A stretch of 64,000 nt of DNA from Rubinisphaera italica (GTDB taxonomy: Bacteria > Planctomycetota > Planctomycetia > Planctomycetales > Planctomycetaceae). This document shows positions 50,054-60,434 of this stretch, piece after piece (within the stretch, counting starts at the first letter, position 1; the number at the start of each line of letters is the position of its first letter). Below the pieces are notes generated by a model. That model ran no database searches, was not told the origin of the DNA, and saw only the letters and a list, made by a program, of their open reading frames with translations. The translations under genes were made by a program, and so were the position numbers. The stretch spans positions 5,338,001 through 5,402,000 of the forward strand of contig NZ_SJPG01000001.1 in assembly GCF_007859715.1 (NCBI RefSeq), read 5' to 3'.

Positions 50054-51196
50054 GTGATCGTACGAACCTGCCACAATTCTGAGTCCTGTGTTGATGCTGG
50101 TCAGGAAGCGGTCGCACATCTGGCAGCGGGTGAGATTGTCGGTATTGCTACAAATTTCGGATACACTGCTGCAACACGAAATCTTCAAAATCTGGCTGAT
50201 AAGAACCTTACGAACATTACGCCGATCCTCGTCCTGAGGCATCACGATGAACTTGCGGACTATTTGCAGACATCCCGAAAAGCGGCAGGCAGACTGTTTT
50301 CCAGATTGCCGAACGGGTCAGTCATTTTGCAGTTTTCCTCCGGGAAGGATTCGTCACTATTTGACCGGCCGGACGATCTCCCTTTGCTCAGCGATGAAGT
50401 ACAGCATGTTGCACACTGCCTCAATACATTCCCAGTCAATTACATTTTGAGTTCGGGACCGCTCGCAAAATATGCTCATCCATACACTGCATGGCCGTTA
50501 TTTCTTCTCTGGCCGACGCAAACGGACTCTGCAAGTCAGTATCATTACTGCAGAACCGCTCAGAGCCTTGTAGAATATCTGCCAAACTGTTTGAATTATG
50601 TAATGGAGACCGGTCCTGTTGAAACCGACTCTGCACCAGCTGTCGTAGAATTCCTCGATCAGGGAGTCAGTATTATTCCTTCCAATGAATTGAATAACGC
50701 GACCATCCTCGAAAATACCCGGGCAGGAATTCTGTTTGTCTGCACAGGTAATACGTGTCGCAGTCCGATGGCCGAAGCAATTTTTCGCAGTATGCTCGCC
50801 GAGCGATTGAATTGTGATACTGCAGAGCTGGCCGGTCAGGGAATCGAAATTGCCTCAGCAGGCATCGCGGCTGATTACGGACATTCTGCCAGTCCGGAAG
50901 CCGTTCAACTGCTTGCCGATGAGGGCATCGATTTATCGTCCCATCAAAGTCAGCCATTAACGGAGTCATTGCTGGAGAGGTCCGAGCGCGTGTATACTCT
51001 CACTAATCACCATCGTGAAATCATCATCACCCATCGACCCGAACTGCGGGATCGAGTACAGGTTTTGGGGCAGGATGGACGAGATATTCCCGATCCGATT
51101 GGTGGAGATGTCGCAGTTTACCGACAGTGTAAAGAGGTCATTGAACAGAATTTACGACTGATTGCCGAAGAAATCGTCCGTGAGCTTGACCAATAA
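50054..51196 (+). CDS. Degenerate Sua5/YrdC-like domain fused to LMW protein tyrosine phosphatase
   Basis: The N-terminal half (about residues 1-210 of 380) resembles the Sua5/YrdC/TsaC fold (AVAHLAAGEIVGIATNFGYTAA) that makes threonylcarbamoyl-AMP for tRNA, but the Lys-Arg and Ser-Ala-Asn signature residues are not seen. The C-terminal half is a complete low-molecular-weight phosphatase: the catalytic loop VCTGNTCRSP with C-x5-R, and the DP pair in IPDPIGGD. GTG 50054 is the chosen start; an upstream extension of the frame to 49940 is not protein-like. Similar fusions are known in planctomycetes. The phosphatase half should be active; the first half probably is not a TsaC enzyme. Confidence 0.83.
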   Translation: MIVRTCHNSESCVDAGQEAVAHLAAGEIVGIATNFGYTAATRNLQNLADKNLTNITPILVLRHHDELADYLQTSRKAAGRLFSRLPNGSVILQFSSGKDSSLFDRPDDLPLLSDEVQHVAHCLNTFPVNYILSSGPLAKYAHPYTAWPLFLLWPTQTDSASQYHYCRTAQSLVEYLPNCLNYVMETGPVETDSAPAVVEFLDQGVSIIPSNELNNATILENTRAGILFVCTGNTCRSPMAEAIFRSMLAERLNCDTAELAGQGIEIASAGIAADYGHSASPEAVQLLADEGIDLSSHQSQPLTESLLERSERVYTLTNHHREIIITHRPELRDRVQVLGQDGRDIPDPIGGDVAVYRQCKEVIEQNLRLIAEEIVRELDQ

Positions 51197-51305
51197 GACT
51201 TTCCGTGAACAATAGGTCTTCTGGTAATTCACCGAAATGTAACTTCATAATGGAATGCCCTGCTTTTTACAGGCTGTCTGATTGGCCGATTGAGATTTTG
51301 CAGGG

Positions 51306-51767
51306 ATGACGAGACCAAACCGAATGAAAGTAGCCGTCGCAAGCGATCACCGTGGATTTGATTTGAAGGCGAGAATTGTTGACCGCCTGACTAATCTCGG
51401 CCACGAAGCCATTGATATGGGCCCTGGATCAGGCGAAAGCGTCGATTATCCCGACTTCGCAGTCGGCGTCTCGAAAGCGGTCGCCAATAAAGAAGCTGAT
51501 CGCGGCATTTTAATTTGCGGTACCGGTATGGGGATGTGCATCGCCGCCAATAAAATCAAAGGGATTCGCGCAACCGCCTGTCACGATGAAGTGACCGCAG
51601 AAATGAGCAGACGCCACAACGACGCCAACGTACTCTGTCTCTCAGCAGAACTTCTTGGCGAACAACTCGTCGACCGAATGATTGAAATCTGGGTCACGAC
51701 TGAATTCGAAGGGGGCCGTCATGCTCGAAGGCTCGATAAAATCTCCGATTTCGAGTCGCATGAGTAA
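51306..51767 (+). CDS. rpiB: Ribose-5-phosphate isomerase B
   Basis: The 153-residue cytoplasmic enzyme interconverts ribose 5-phosphate and ribulose 5-phosphate. The RpiB/LacAB pattern is complete: VAVASDHRGFDLK with substrate-binding histidine, SVDYPDFA, the glycine-rich GTGMGMCIAANKIKGIRA and the final VTTEFEGGRHARRLDKI. Start ATG 51306 is used; ATG 51324 is an alternative. It ends 127 bp before gcvH on the same strand, but no operon link is shown. Confidence 0.95.
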   Translation: MTRPNRMKVAVASDHRGFDLKARIVDRLTNLGHEAIDMGPGSGESVDYPDFAVGVSKAVANKEADRGILICGTGMGMCIAANKIKGIRATACHDEVTAEMSRRHNDANVLCLSAELLGEQLVDRMIEIWVTTEFEGGRHARRLDKISDFESHE

Positions 51768-51894
51768 TTCATGTTTGCGAATCTGGCCAATCGAATCTGC
51801 TTCATATCTCTTCAGTAGCAAAAACGCTTAGGCTCGATAGAATACCTCGTTGCTCATTACACTTACTGTTGACTTTCAGACTCGGGAGAATGGG

Positions 51895-52281
51895 ATGGAT
51901 TTATCTTCCCTGCGTTACAGCAAATCACACGAATGGGTTCTCTGGGATGGCACGACGGCTACCGTTGGCATCACCGATTTCGCCGTCTCACAATTGACGG
52001 ACCTCGTGTTTGTCGAGCTCCCCGCACCCGGCACCGATGTGCAAGCGGGGCAATCCTGTGGTGAAGTCGAAAGTGTGAAAGCAGTCAGCGATTTGAATTC
52101 TCCGCTCGATGGAACTGTCACCGAATCGAATGAGAACCTGGCAGATGAACTGGAAAAACTTTCTGACAGTCCTTTCGAGGAAGGTTGGATGTTCAAACTG
52201 ACCCCAAGCGATCCCGCCCAGATCGAGGAATTGCTCGATCGAGCCGCCTACGAAAAATTGTGCGAAGACGAAGCTCACTGA
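51895..52281 (+). CDS. gcvH: Glycine cleavage system H protein
   Basis: The 128-residue lipoyl carrier shuttles the aminomethyl group between the P and T proteins. It shows SKSHEWVLWDG, GITDFAVSQLTDLVFVELP and the lipoyl-lysine motif ESVKAVSDLNSP. ATG 51895 follows GGGAG (about 12 bases upstream). It leads the gcvH-gcvPA-gcvPB-lipoate ligase block. A second H-like protein is at 3.1 kb. Confidence 0.96.
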   Translation: MDLSSLRYSKSHEWVLWDGTTATVGITDFAVSQLTDLVFVELPAPGTDVQAGQSCGEVESVKAVSDLNSPLDGTVTESNENLADELEKLSDSPFEEGWMFKLTPSDPAQIEELLDRAAYEKLCEDEAH

Positions 52282-52722
52282 TTATTATTCTATATACGTT
52301 CCAGATGAAAACCGAAAAATAATCAAACCCAGGTGGCGGGGGCGCTCTCGCAGAGAAGCCCCCGTATCGTTGAACTTCCGGGGGTTTCCGCTAATGCGGA
52401 GCGCCCCCGCCACCCGCCGTAGGTTGCTCGATACAAGACGTAGTCGCCTCAGTTCTTATCGATCACGTTCTGCTGTTTTGCTTATTTTTCTCATTAGACG
52501 ATTGATCGTGTCAAACTCTATGCCCAGGCACGGTCAAATTGTCACATTTTGCATTTCGCTTTCCCGGATCGTTCGGAACTGAGGCTTTGATTGTCTACAA
52601 TGCAATCAGAGTTAAATTTCTGGTGATTGTGCCAGTATCAACTGATCTGCTGTAGAGTTTGCTCGGCCAGTCAGCAGCCTGATTCTCTGAATTTCGAAAC
52701 TCACGCCACAAGGATTTCCAGC
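52282..52722. other. Spacer between gcvH and gcvPA with repeat family 2
   Basis: No gene is visible in about 440 bp. The 81-bp palindrome at 52333-52413 lies just after gcvH. I do not see the paired aptamers of a glycine riboswitch here. gcvPA may have its own promoter. Confidence 0.55.
52333..52413. repeat. Palindromic repeat family 2 (81 bp), copy 2
   Basis: It has the same length and the same GTGGCGGGGGCGC / GCGCCCCCGCCAC ends as the element at 2894-2974, with changes mainly in the middle. Confidence 0.92.
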
Positions 52723-54069
52723 GTGTCCTATCTGTTTGCTACCCCCGATGAAACTCAGCAAATGCTTCAGGAGATTGGCGTCGATAAAATCGACGATCTT
52801 TTCGAGCAAATTCCCGAATCGGTCCGCCGAACGGAAGAACTCGACATTCTGCCAGCTCTGAGTGAAATTGAACTCGATCGCGTGCTCAATCAGGTAAGTG
52901 CCGAGTTTGCCCGTCATGGAGATCGTACCTGTTTTCAGGGCGGCGGGGCTTACGACCATTTCATTCCGGCGACCGTCGATGAAATCTGCTCCCGCGGCGA
53001 GTTTTACACGGCTTACACTCCTTATCAGGCCGAGGCAAGTCAGGGAACTTTGCAGGCGTTCTTTGAATTTCAGTCGCTGATTGCAGAACTCACAGGACTC
53101 GATGTCGCCAACGCGAGTCTGTACGAAGGAGCCAGTGCCCTCGCCGAAGCGATCATCATGGCGATTCGCTGCACCAACCGAGCCGGCAAAGTGATCATCT
53201 CGGGCAGTGTACATCCCGAATATATTCAGACAGTGCGGACATATCTGCATCGTCATCCCTGTGAAATTGTAGTGGTCGATACGATCGACGGCATTACCGA
53301 CTGGCAGCAGGCGGCTCAGCAGATTGACGACAATACAGCTGCCGTTGTCGTACAGCATCCAAACTTCTTCGGTTGCCTGGAAGATGTTCAGTCGGTAGTC
53401 GATCAGGCTCATGCGGCTGGAGCATTGGCGATTGAAGTCTTCGATCCTGTCAGCCTGGGTGTGATCAATCGCCCAGGCGATTACGGCATCGACATTGCGG
53501 TCGCAGAAGGTCAGTCACTCGGAATTCCTCTGCAGTTCGGCGGCCCCTATCTGGGATTGATGGCCTGTCGCGAAAAATTCGTTCGCAAAATGCCGGGGCG
53601 CCTTATCGGTCAGACAACCGATAAAGCAGGTCGTCGTGCCTTCGTCCTCAATTTTCAGACACGTGAACAACATATCCGCCGCGACAAGGCGACCAGTAAT
53701 ATCTGTACGAATCAGGGATTGATGGCCTTGCGGGCCTCGGTTTATATCGCTCAGCTGGGGCCAGAGGGATTCGCCGAGCTCGGAAAACAATGTTGCCATA
53801 AAGCCAATTATACGGTTGAGAAGCTGACCGAAGCAGGACTGGGTACGCTCGCGTATCCTCATCCCTTCTTCAAAGAATTTGTGTTTCAGTTCAAACAGCC
53901 CGTTACAGAAATCCTCGAAAAAGCCAAAGCGGCTGGCTTCAATTTGGGACCGGAACTCAATCGATTCGAGTTTGGCACCGGGGCACCAGAAAATTCATTG
54001 CTGATCGCAGTGACCGAGAAGCGAACACGTGAAGAAATCGATCGGCTGGTCGCCGCTTTAAAATCGTAA
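52723..54069 (+). CDS. gcvPA: Glycine dehydrogenase (decarboxylating) subunit 1
   Basis: This is the N-terminal-type subunit of the two-subunit P-protein, which decarboxylates glycine and passes the aminomethyl group to lipoylated GcvH. The 448 residues include FQGGGAYDHFIPATVD, EFYTAYTPYQAEASQGTLQ, NASLYEGASALAEA and VAEGQSLGIPLQFGGPYLG; the PLP lysine is on subunit 2. GTG 52723 is chosen because AAGGA lies about 9 bases upstream. The upstream frame extension to 52627 is not conserved-looking. It is followed by gcvPB after a 160-bp repeat-bearing gap. Confidence 0.95.
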   Translation: MSYLFATPDETQQMLQEIGVDKIDDLFEQIPESVRRTEELDILPALSEIELDRVLNQVSAEFARHGDRTCFQGGGAYDHFIPATVDEICSRGEFYTAYTPYQAEASQGTLQAFFEFQSLIAELTGLDVANASLYEGASALAEAIIMAIRCTNRAGKVIISGSVHPEYIQTVRTYLHRHPCEIVVVDTIDGITDWQQAAQQIDDNTAAVVVQHPNFFGCLEDVQSVVDQAHAAGALAIEVFDPVSLGVINRPGDYGIDIAVAEGQSLGIPLQFGGPYLGLMACREKFVRKMPGRLIGQTTDKAGRRAFVLNFQTREQHIRRDKATSNICTNQGLMALRASVYIAQLGPEGFAELGKQCCHKANYTVEKLTEAGLGTLAYPHPFFKEFVFQFKQPVTEILEKAKAAGFNLGPELNRFEFGTGAPENSLLIAVTEKRTREEIDRLVAALKS

Positions 54070-54185
54070 AGGCGAGCCGAGTCAGTTATGACTCGGGTTT
54101 TGTCACGATTATTGTGCGAAATTATCAAATTCCAATGTCATTTATTTATCGAACTCACCCGTCGCATGACTGCGACGGCTCGCCT
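54070..54185. repeat. Composite palindromic element between gcvPA and gcvPB
   Basis: Ten-base ends AGGCGAGCCG (54070-54079) and CGGCTCGCCT (54176-54185) are inverted. Inside each end lies a small hairpin: GAGTCAGTTATGACTC and CGTCGCATGACTGCGACG. It resembles a bacterial interspersed mosaic (paired REP) unit and starts right after the gcvPA stop. Confidence 0.8.
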
Positions 54186-54229
54186 CAATAAAACACAACA
54201 TCATTCTTTCAGAATGGAAACGCGATCCC

Positions 54230-55753
<1,524 letters not shown>

Positions 55754-55758
55754 GTGCA

Positions 55759-55902
55759 GTAGGGTGCGTCCTGACGCACTATGCTGAGGAGGTTGATTCT
55801 CACTTTTTCCGTTGTGATTTCATTACGCCTTCGCCTGATTAATTCATCATGAACTTATTACAAAACACCATCTGCAGCACGGTGCGTCAGGACGCACCCT
55901 AC
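55759..55902. repeat. Palindromic repeat family 3, pair 2
   Basis: The 21-base arms at 55759-55779 (GTAGGGTGCGTCCTGACGCA plus C) and 55882-55902 are perfect inverted copies. They fill the gap between gcvPB and the lipoate ligase-like gene and match the pair at 33781-33940. Confidence 0.92.
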
Positions 55903-55907
55903 AAATT

Positions 55908-56582
55908 ATGACCACGGCACATCTCTACAACGATCTGACACCAAAGTCCGGTCGTTACAATATGCACACCGATGAATGGCTGCTGACTCAGGCGATTGAA
56001 CAACAGCAAATCTCACTTCGATTTTATCGCTGGGAAGAGCCGACGCTCAGCCTGGGCTATTTTCAAAGCCGCCGCGAATTTCATCCGCCTGTTCGACTCA
56101 AAAATCTTCCACAAGTCGAACGGCTTTCCGGCGGTGGAGCGATTCTGCATGATCTCGAACTAACCTACAGCATCGCATTGCCCGCTTCGCATCTTATTTC
56201 ACAGAACCCGACCGAGCTCTATTCCGTAGCTCACTCAGCCGTCATCAAGGCTCTGGCTGAACAGCAGATTGAGGTCGCAATGCGGGGAGAAGATCAAGCC
56301 GATCGTAACGATCAATTCCTCTGCTTTTTAAGAGGTGATCGTCACGATGTCCTTTCGGGAGAACACAAAATCCTCGGCAGTGCTCAACGCCGCCGCAAGG
56401 GTGCCATTCTTCAGCATGGCTCCCTCATTCTTGGCACTTCTGAATTCGCTCCTGAAATTCCGGGGTTGCAGAATCTGACGAACCGGCAGATCGATCTCGA
56501 AGCCCTTACTACTACTCTCTTCGAAAAGTTGAAACCCCTGGCAACCACCTGGCAGATGGCACTTCCAGTAGAATTCAAATGA
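55908..56582 (+). CDS. Lipoate-protein ligase A family protein
   Basis: The 224-residue protein has the biotin/lipoate ligase fold: RFYRWEEPTLSLGYFQ, QVERLSGGGAILHDLELTYSIALP and the lysine-containing substrate region HKILGSAQRRRKGAILQHGSL. It would attach lipoate, or transfer octanoate, to the lysine of GcvH. The gene follows gcvPB, so the block supplies both the carrier and its modification. It lacks the C-terminal accessory domain of E. coli LplA, so a LipM-like octanoyltransferase or a relay activity is possible. Confidence 0.88.
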   Translation: MTTAHLYNDLTPKSGRYNMHTDEWLLTQAIEQQQISLRFYRWEEPTLSLGYFQSRREFHPPVRLKNLPQVERLSGGGAILHDLELTYSIALPASHLISQNPTELYSVAHSAVIKALAEQQIEVAMRGEDQADRNDQFLCFLRGDRHDVLSGEHKILGSAQRRRKGAILQHGSLILGTSEFAPEIPGLQNLTNRQIDLEALTTTLFEKLKPLATTWQMALPVEFK

Positions 56583-56650
56583 TACAAGCACGAAGCGCAA
56601 GCGAGTGAGTTTAACCGGATGGACACACTCGCTTGCGCTTCGTGCTTGTA
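56583..56650. repeat. Palindromic repeat family 1, full copy 2
   Basis: The arms 56583-56610 and 56623-56650 differ from the element at 1253-1322 by one base and have a 12-base loop of different sequence. The element begins one base after the ligase stop codon. Confidence 0.93.
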
Positions 56651-56785
56651 GCGGATTTCCATTTCTCTGAACCATATACAACCGGCTGATGTCCGTTAAA
56701 CTATCGATTGAATTGCCATCCTCAGGAAATGAGAGGGTGGCTGGAATTTCTTTCACGCATTTAACTCCCAATCTGAACGATTCCC

Positions 56786-59710
56786 ATGCCACGTTACGAA
56801 CCGCAGTCGATCGAGCCGAAATGGCAGCAATTCTGGGCAAAAAATAATACGTTTGTCACTCCAGAAGAACCTCGTGAAGGCTCTCAGGACAAAATGTACG
56901 TCCTCGATATGTTTCCGTATCCTTCGGGTGATGGTTTACATGTCGGGCACCCGGAAGGTTACACGGCGACCGATATCCTCTGCCGGTTTTCACGGATGCA
57001 GGGGAAGCATGTGCTGCACCCGATGGGTTGGGATGCGTTTGGATTGCCAGCCGAGCAGCATGCGATCAAAACGGGTACGCACCCCCGCGATACGACCTAT
57101 AAGAACATTGACAATTTTCGTCGCCAGTTACAGATGCTCGGATTCAGTTACGACTGGAGCCGAGAAATTTCGACGACGGATGAAGGCTATGTCCGCTGGA
57201 CGCAATGGATTTTCCTGCAGCTGTTCAAATCCTGGTACGATCCTGAACTCGAATGGACCGGCCCCGATGGGAAAACCCGCACCGGCAAAGCCCGGCCGAT
57301 TTCTGAACTTCCGATTCCTACAGAAGTGAATTCGGCTGGCGAAGATGCAGTTCGCAAATATCAGGATGAACATCGTCTGGCGTACCAGTCCGATGCCCCC
57401 GTCAACTGGTGCCCTGGTTTAGGTACAGTGCTTTCCAATGAGGAGATCACTGCAGATGGCAGAAGTGAGAGAGAAGGCCATCCGGTTGAACGTCGCAAGT
57501 TGCGACAGTGGATGTTGCGAATCACTTCGTTTGCGGATCGTCTGTTGAAAGAACTGGATGATCTCGACTGGCCGGAATCGGTTAAGTTATTACAGCGAAA
57601 CTGGATTGGTAAGAGTGTCGGGGCAGAGGTCGATTTTCTGGTCAAAGGGCTAGAGAGCAGCGACAGTTTCGAGGCTTGGAAATCATCTCGAAAAGAATCG
57701 GGCTTTATAAGAACGCCCGAAGAGAATGTTCTGCGAGTTTATACGACTCGTCCGGATACATTATTCGGAGCGACATATATGGTCATTGCGCCGGAGCATC
57801 CGCTGGTGGAGGCTCTTTCGACTGCCGACCAGAAAGAAGCAGTCGCGGATTACGTACGCAAGTCGTCTCTGAAAAGTGAGTTGGATCGAACCGACCTGGC
57901 TAAAGGCAAGACCGGCGTCTTCAGCGGCAGTTATGCCATCAATCCGGTCAACGGAAAAGAAATTCCGATCTGGATTGCCGATTACGTGCTCATCAGTTAC
58001 GGGACCGGTGCGATCATGGCGGTGCCGGGGCACGATGAGCGGGATCTTGAATTTGCACGAGCCTTTGACTTGCCAGTGATTCCCGTTGTTCAGCCTCCCG
58101 ATGAAGATGTTGACCCAATCGGATTTACCGGCTTGGGAACCGCAATCAATTCCGGTGAGTTTGATGGGACACCGACTGCGGAGTTCAAGAAGAAAATTAC
58201 TGCCGCTTTGAATGCAGACGGGTTAGGCAAAGAAGCAGTCAACTTCCGGTTGCGTGACTGGTTATTTTCACGTCAGCGTTATTGGGGCGAGCCGTTTCCG
58301 ATTTGGCATGAGTTGAATGCAGATGGCAAACCAACCGGTAATGTGCGAGCAGTTGAGGAATCCGAGTTGCCGGTCCGTCTGCCGGATATGGACGACTTTG
58401 CGCCGAAGGGTACACCCGAGCCACCCCTTTCCGCAGCTCCAGAAGAGTGGTTATATCGAACATTGGACGATGGCACGAAACTGCGACGCGAAACGAACAG
58501 CATGCCGCAATGGGCGGGGAGTTGCTGGTATTATCTGCGGTTCTGCGATCCGAAAAACAATGAAGCCTTCATCGATGCGGAGAAGGAAAAGTACTGGCTG
58601 CCGGTCGATGTCTACATCGGTGGAGCCGAACATGCGGTGCTGCATCTGTTGTACTCCCGCTTCTGGCATAAGGTGTTGTTCGATCTGGGGCATCTGCATT
58701 CTGCTGAGCCGTTTCACAAGTTAGTGAATCAGGGAATGATTCTCGGTGAAGCTGAGTTCACCGCTTATCGCGTCGCGACTAAGAGTGCAGTCAGTGATCA
58801 ACGGGATGAACCATTTGCGGACGATCTGCAACAGAAATGGGTTTCGAGTCGAAATGTTGAAGAGAAGGATGATGAGTTCGTTGAGAAAGAGACGGGAGCG
58901 ATCCTCGAAGCGGTGTTAATCGATGAAAAAGAGACCACCAAAAAAGGAAACGATTTCATCCTCAAATCAGATGCATCGATTGTTATCGATTCCCGGACTC
59001 ACAAGATGTCCAAGTCTCGTGGCAATGTCATCAATCCCGATGATATCGTGAACGACTACGGAGCTGATTCGTTGCGTCTCTATGAGATGTTCATGGGGCC
59101 GCTCGAACAAACCAAGCCCTGGAATATGTCGGGTGTGGAAGGGGTGTATCGTTTCCTTGGTCGTGTCTGGCGCATGATTGTCGATGAACGCAATGATGAC
59201 GAAACGGTTCTGCATGCGGACGTTCAGGATGTTGAACTGAATGACGAGCAAACGCGGATGCTGCACAAGACGATCAAAGCGGTAACGGAAGATATCGAAA
59301 AATTGTCCTTTAATACCGCCATCAGTCGGATGATGGAATTCACAAATGAATTCAGCAGTCAACAGCCGCGACCGAAGTCGGCAATGATTCCGTTCGTGCA
59401 GTTGCTCAATCCGTTTGCACCGCATATTGCTGAAGAACTGTGGCATGTGTTGGGGCAAACAGATTCACTGACTTATTCGACCTGGCCGAAGTTCGATGAG
59501 AGCAAACTTGTCGAAAGTGAAATCGAAATTCCTGTGCAGATTAATGGCAAGCTGCGTGCGAAAGTCAAAGTGCCAGCCGAGGCGGATAAAGACACAATGG
59601 AATCTGCGGCTAAAGCGGATGAGACGATCGTTCAAATGTTAGAAGGGAAGCAGATCGTCAAAACGATTTGTGTGCCCGGCCGAATGGTGAACTTTGTCGT
59701 GAAGGGCTAA
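56786..59710 (+). CDS. leuS: Leucyl-tRNA synthetase
   Basis: The 974-residue class I synthetase charges tRNA-Leu. The HIGH-type motif is in [16 protein letters not shown], the CP1 editing domain (about residues 230-440, [20 protein letters not shown]) is intact and the KMSKS motif is in [17 protein letters not shown]. The anticodon-binding domain and C-terminal [15 protein letters not shown] part are complete. It is about 100 residues longer than the E. coli enzyme, with an acidic lysine-rich insert of about 70 residues just before KMSKS. It starts at ATG 56786. Confidence 0.97.
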   Translation: MPRYEPQSIEPKWQQFWAKNNTFVTPEEPREGSQDKMYVLDMFPYPSGDGLHVGHPEGYTATDILCRFSRMQGKHVLHPMGWDAFGLPAEQHAIKTGTHPRDTTYKNIDNFRRQLQMLGFSYDWSREISTTDEGYVRWTQWIFLQLFKSWYDPELEWTGPDGKTRTGKARPISELPIPTEVNSAGEDAVRKYQDEHRLAYQSDAPVNWCPGLGTVLSNEEITADGRSEREGHPVERRKLRQWMLRITSFADRLLKELDDLDWPESVKLLQRNWIGKSVGAEVDFLVKGLESSDSFEAWKSSRKESGFIRTPEENVLRVYTTRPDTLFGATYMVIAPEHPLVEALSTADQKEAVADYVRKSSLKSELDRTDLAKGKTGVFSGSYAINPVNGKEIPIWIADYVLISYGTGAIMAVPGHDERDLEFARAFDLPVIPVVQPPDEDVDPIGFTGLGTAINSGEFDGTPTAEFKKKITAALNADGLGKEAVNFRLRDWLFSRQRYWGEPFPIWHELNADGKPTGNVRAVEESELPVRLPDMDDFAPKGTPEPPLSAAPEEWLYRTLDDGTKLRRETNSMPQWAGSCWYYLRFCDPKNNEAFIDAEKEKYWLPVDVYIGGAEHAVLHLLYSRFWHKVLFDLGHLHSAEPFHKLVNQGMILGEAEFTAYRVATKSAVSDQRDEPFADDLQQKWVSSRNVEEKDDEFVEKETGAILEAVLIDEKETTKKGNDFILKSDASIVIDSRTHKMSKSRGNVINPDDIVNDYGADSLRLYEMFMGPLEQTKPWNMSGVEGVYRFLGRVWRMIVDERNDDETVLHADVQDVELNDEQTRMLHKTIKAVTEDIEKLSFNTAISRMMEFTNEFSSQQPRPKSAMIPFVQLLNPFAPHIAEELWHVLGQTDSLTYSTWPKFDESKLVESEIEIPVQINGKLRAKVKVPAEADKDTMESAAKADETIVQMLEGKQIVKTICVPGRMVNFVVKG

Positions 59711-59818
59711 TGAGAAATGGGTGAATTGTCAGGTAACGCTCGCAGCTGCAATAGATCCGGAAGCTTTTTGTCGACTGGTTCAAACAGCAGATGGAGAACT
59801 CGTTGATCTTTAACTCTG

Positions 59819-60316
59819 TTATTGACGCACAGGAACATCCATAGGTAAGCGAACTTCCACATCATGAGTTGGAATAGGAACGACTCGGGACTTTTCCGGG
59901 TCGTCTGCAATCCGCAGGACATCCCGGCAGTATTCATGACAATTGATGCAGGTTGTCAGGGAGTTCATGTAGACAAAAGCCGCCCCTTCGAGATTTTTTT
60001 GACGGGCCATCTGTTCGAGTTTTTCGGCCTGTTTCTGCATCTCAATCCGATGGTGGGCATAAATTTGATCTTTATGAGCGGCCCATTCCGTTGCCATGCA
60101 AATGCTTACGAGTTCCTTCGCTCCCTGTGAAATTTCCTCGAAGTCTTTTGTGACGAGGCCATTCGTAATTTTCTGAGAACTGGCCAGTTTTGCCAGCATC
60201 ATGGACGATTGATGATCTTCGAGTTCAGCAGCCGTCATGCGGAGTTTTTCAGCCGCAAAGGAAGCTCCCGCCACGACGAACAATCCGGTCACAATCAATA
60301 GGTAGTGGCGAAACAT
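59819..60316 (-). CDS. Exported cytochrome c'-like protein
   Basis: The 165-residue protein has a signal peptide (to about residue 21) and a helical body with a haem c site CINCHEYC near the C-terminal end (C123, C126, H127), the location typical of cytochrome c'. Only one haem motif is present. Helices are visible in KITNGLVTKDFEEISQGAKELV and HRIEMQKQAEKLEQMAR. The role in gas binding or electron transfer is unknown. It lies between leuS (convergent) and hpnH. Confidence 0.82.
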   Translation of the reverse strand: MFRHYLLIVTGLFVVAGASFAAEKLRMTAAELEDHQSSMMLAKLASSQKITNGLVTKDFEEISQGAKELVSICMATEWAAHKDQIYAHHRIEMQKQAEKLEQMARQKNLEGAAFVYMNSLTTCINCHEYCRDVLRIADDPEKSRVVPIPTHDVEVRLPMDVPVRQ

Positions 60317-60434
60317 ATCACGAATTCCTGCTTAAGAAAAGTGTGCAGCGGGCGATCCGTTATGGGATCCTACATCTACTACATCAGGAATTATCGGAAG
60401 TAAGTACCTGCAATCTGCATCGATTCATCCAGAT

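Noticed and set aside
51768..51894. Glycine riboswitch upstream of gcvH
   Set aside because: The paired aptamer cores are not visible; the spacer is also short for a tandem glycine riboswitch.
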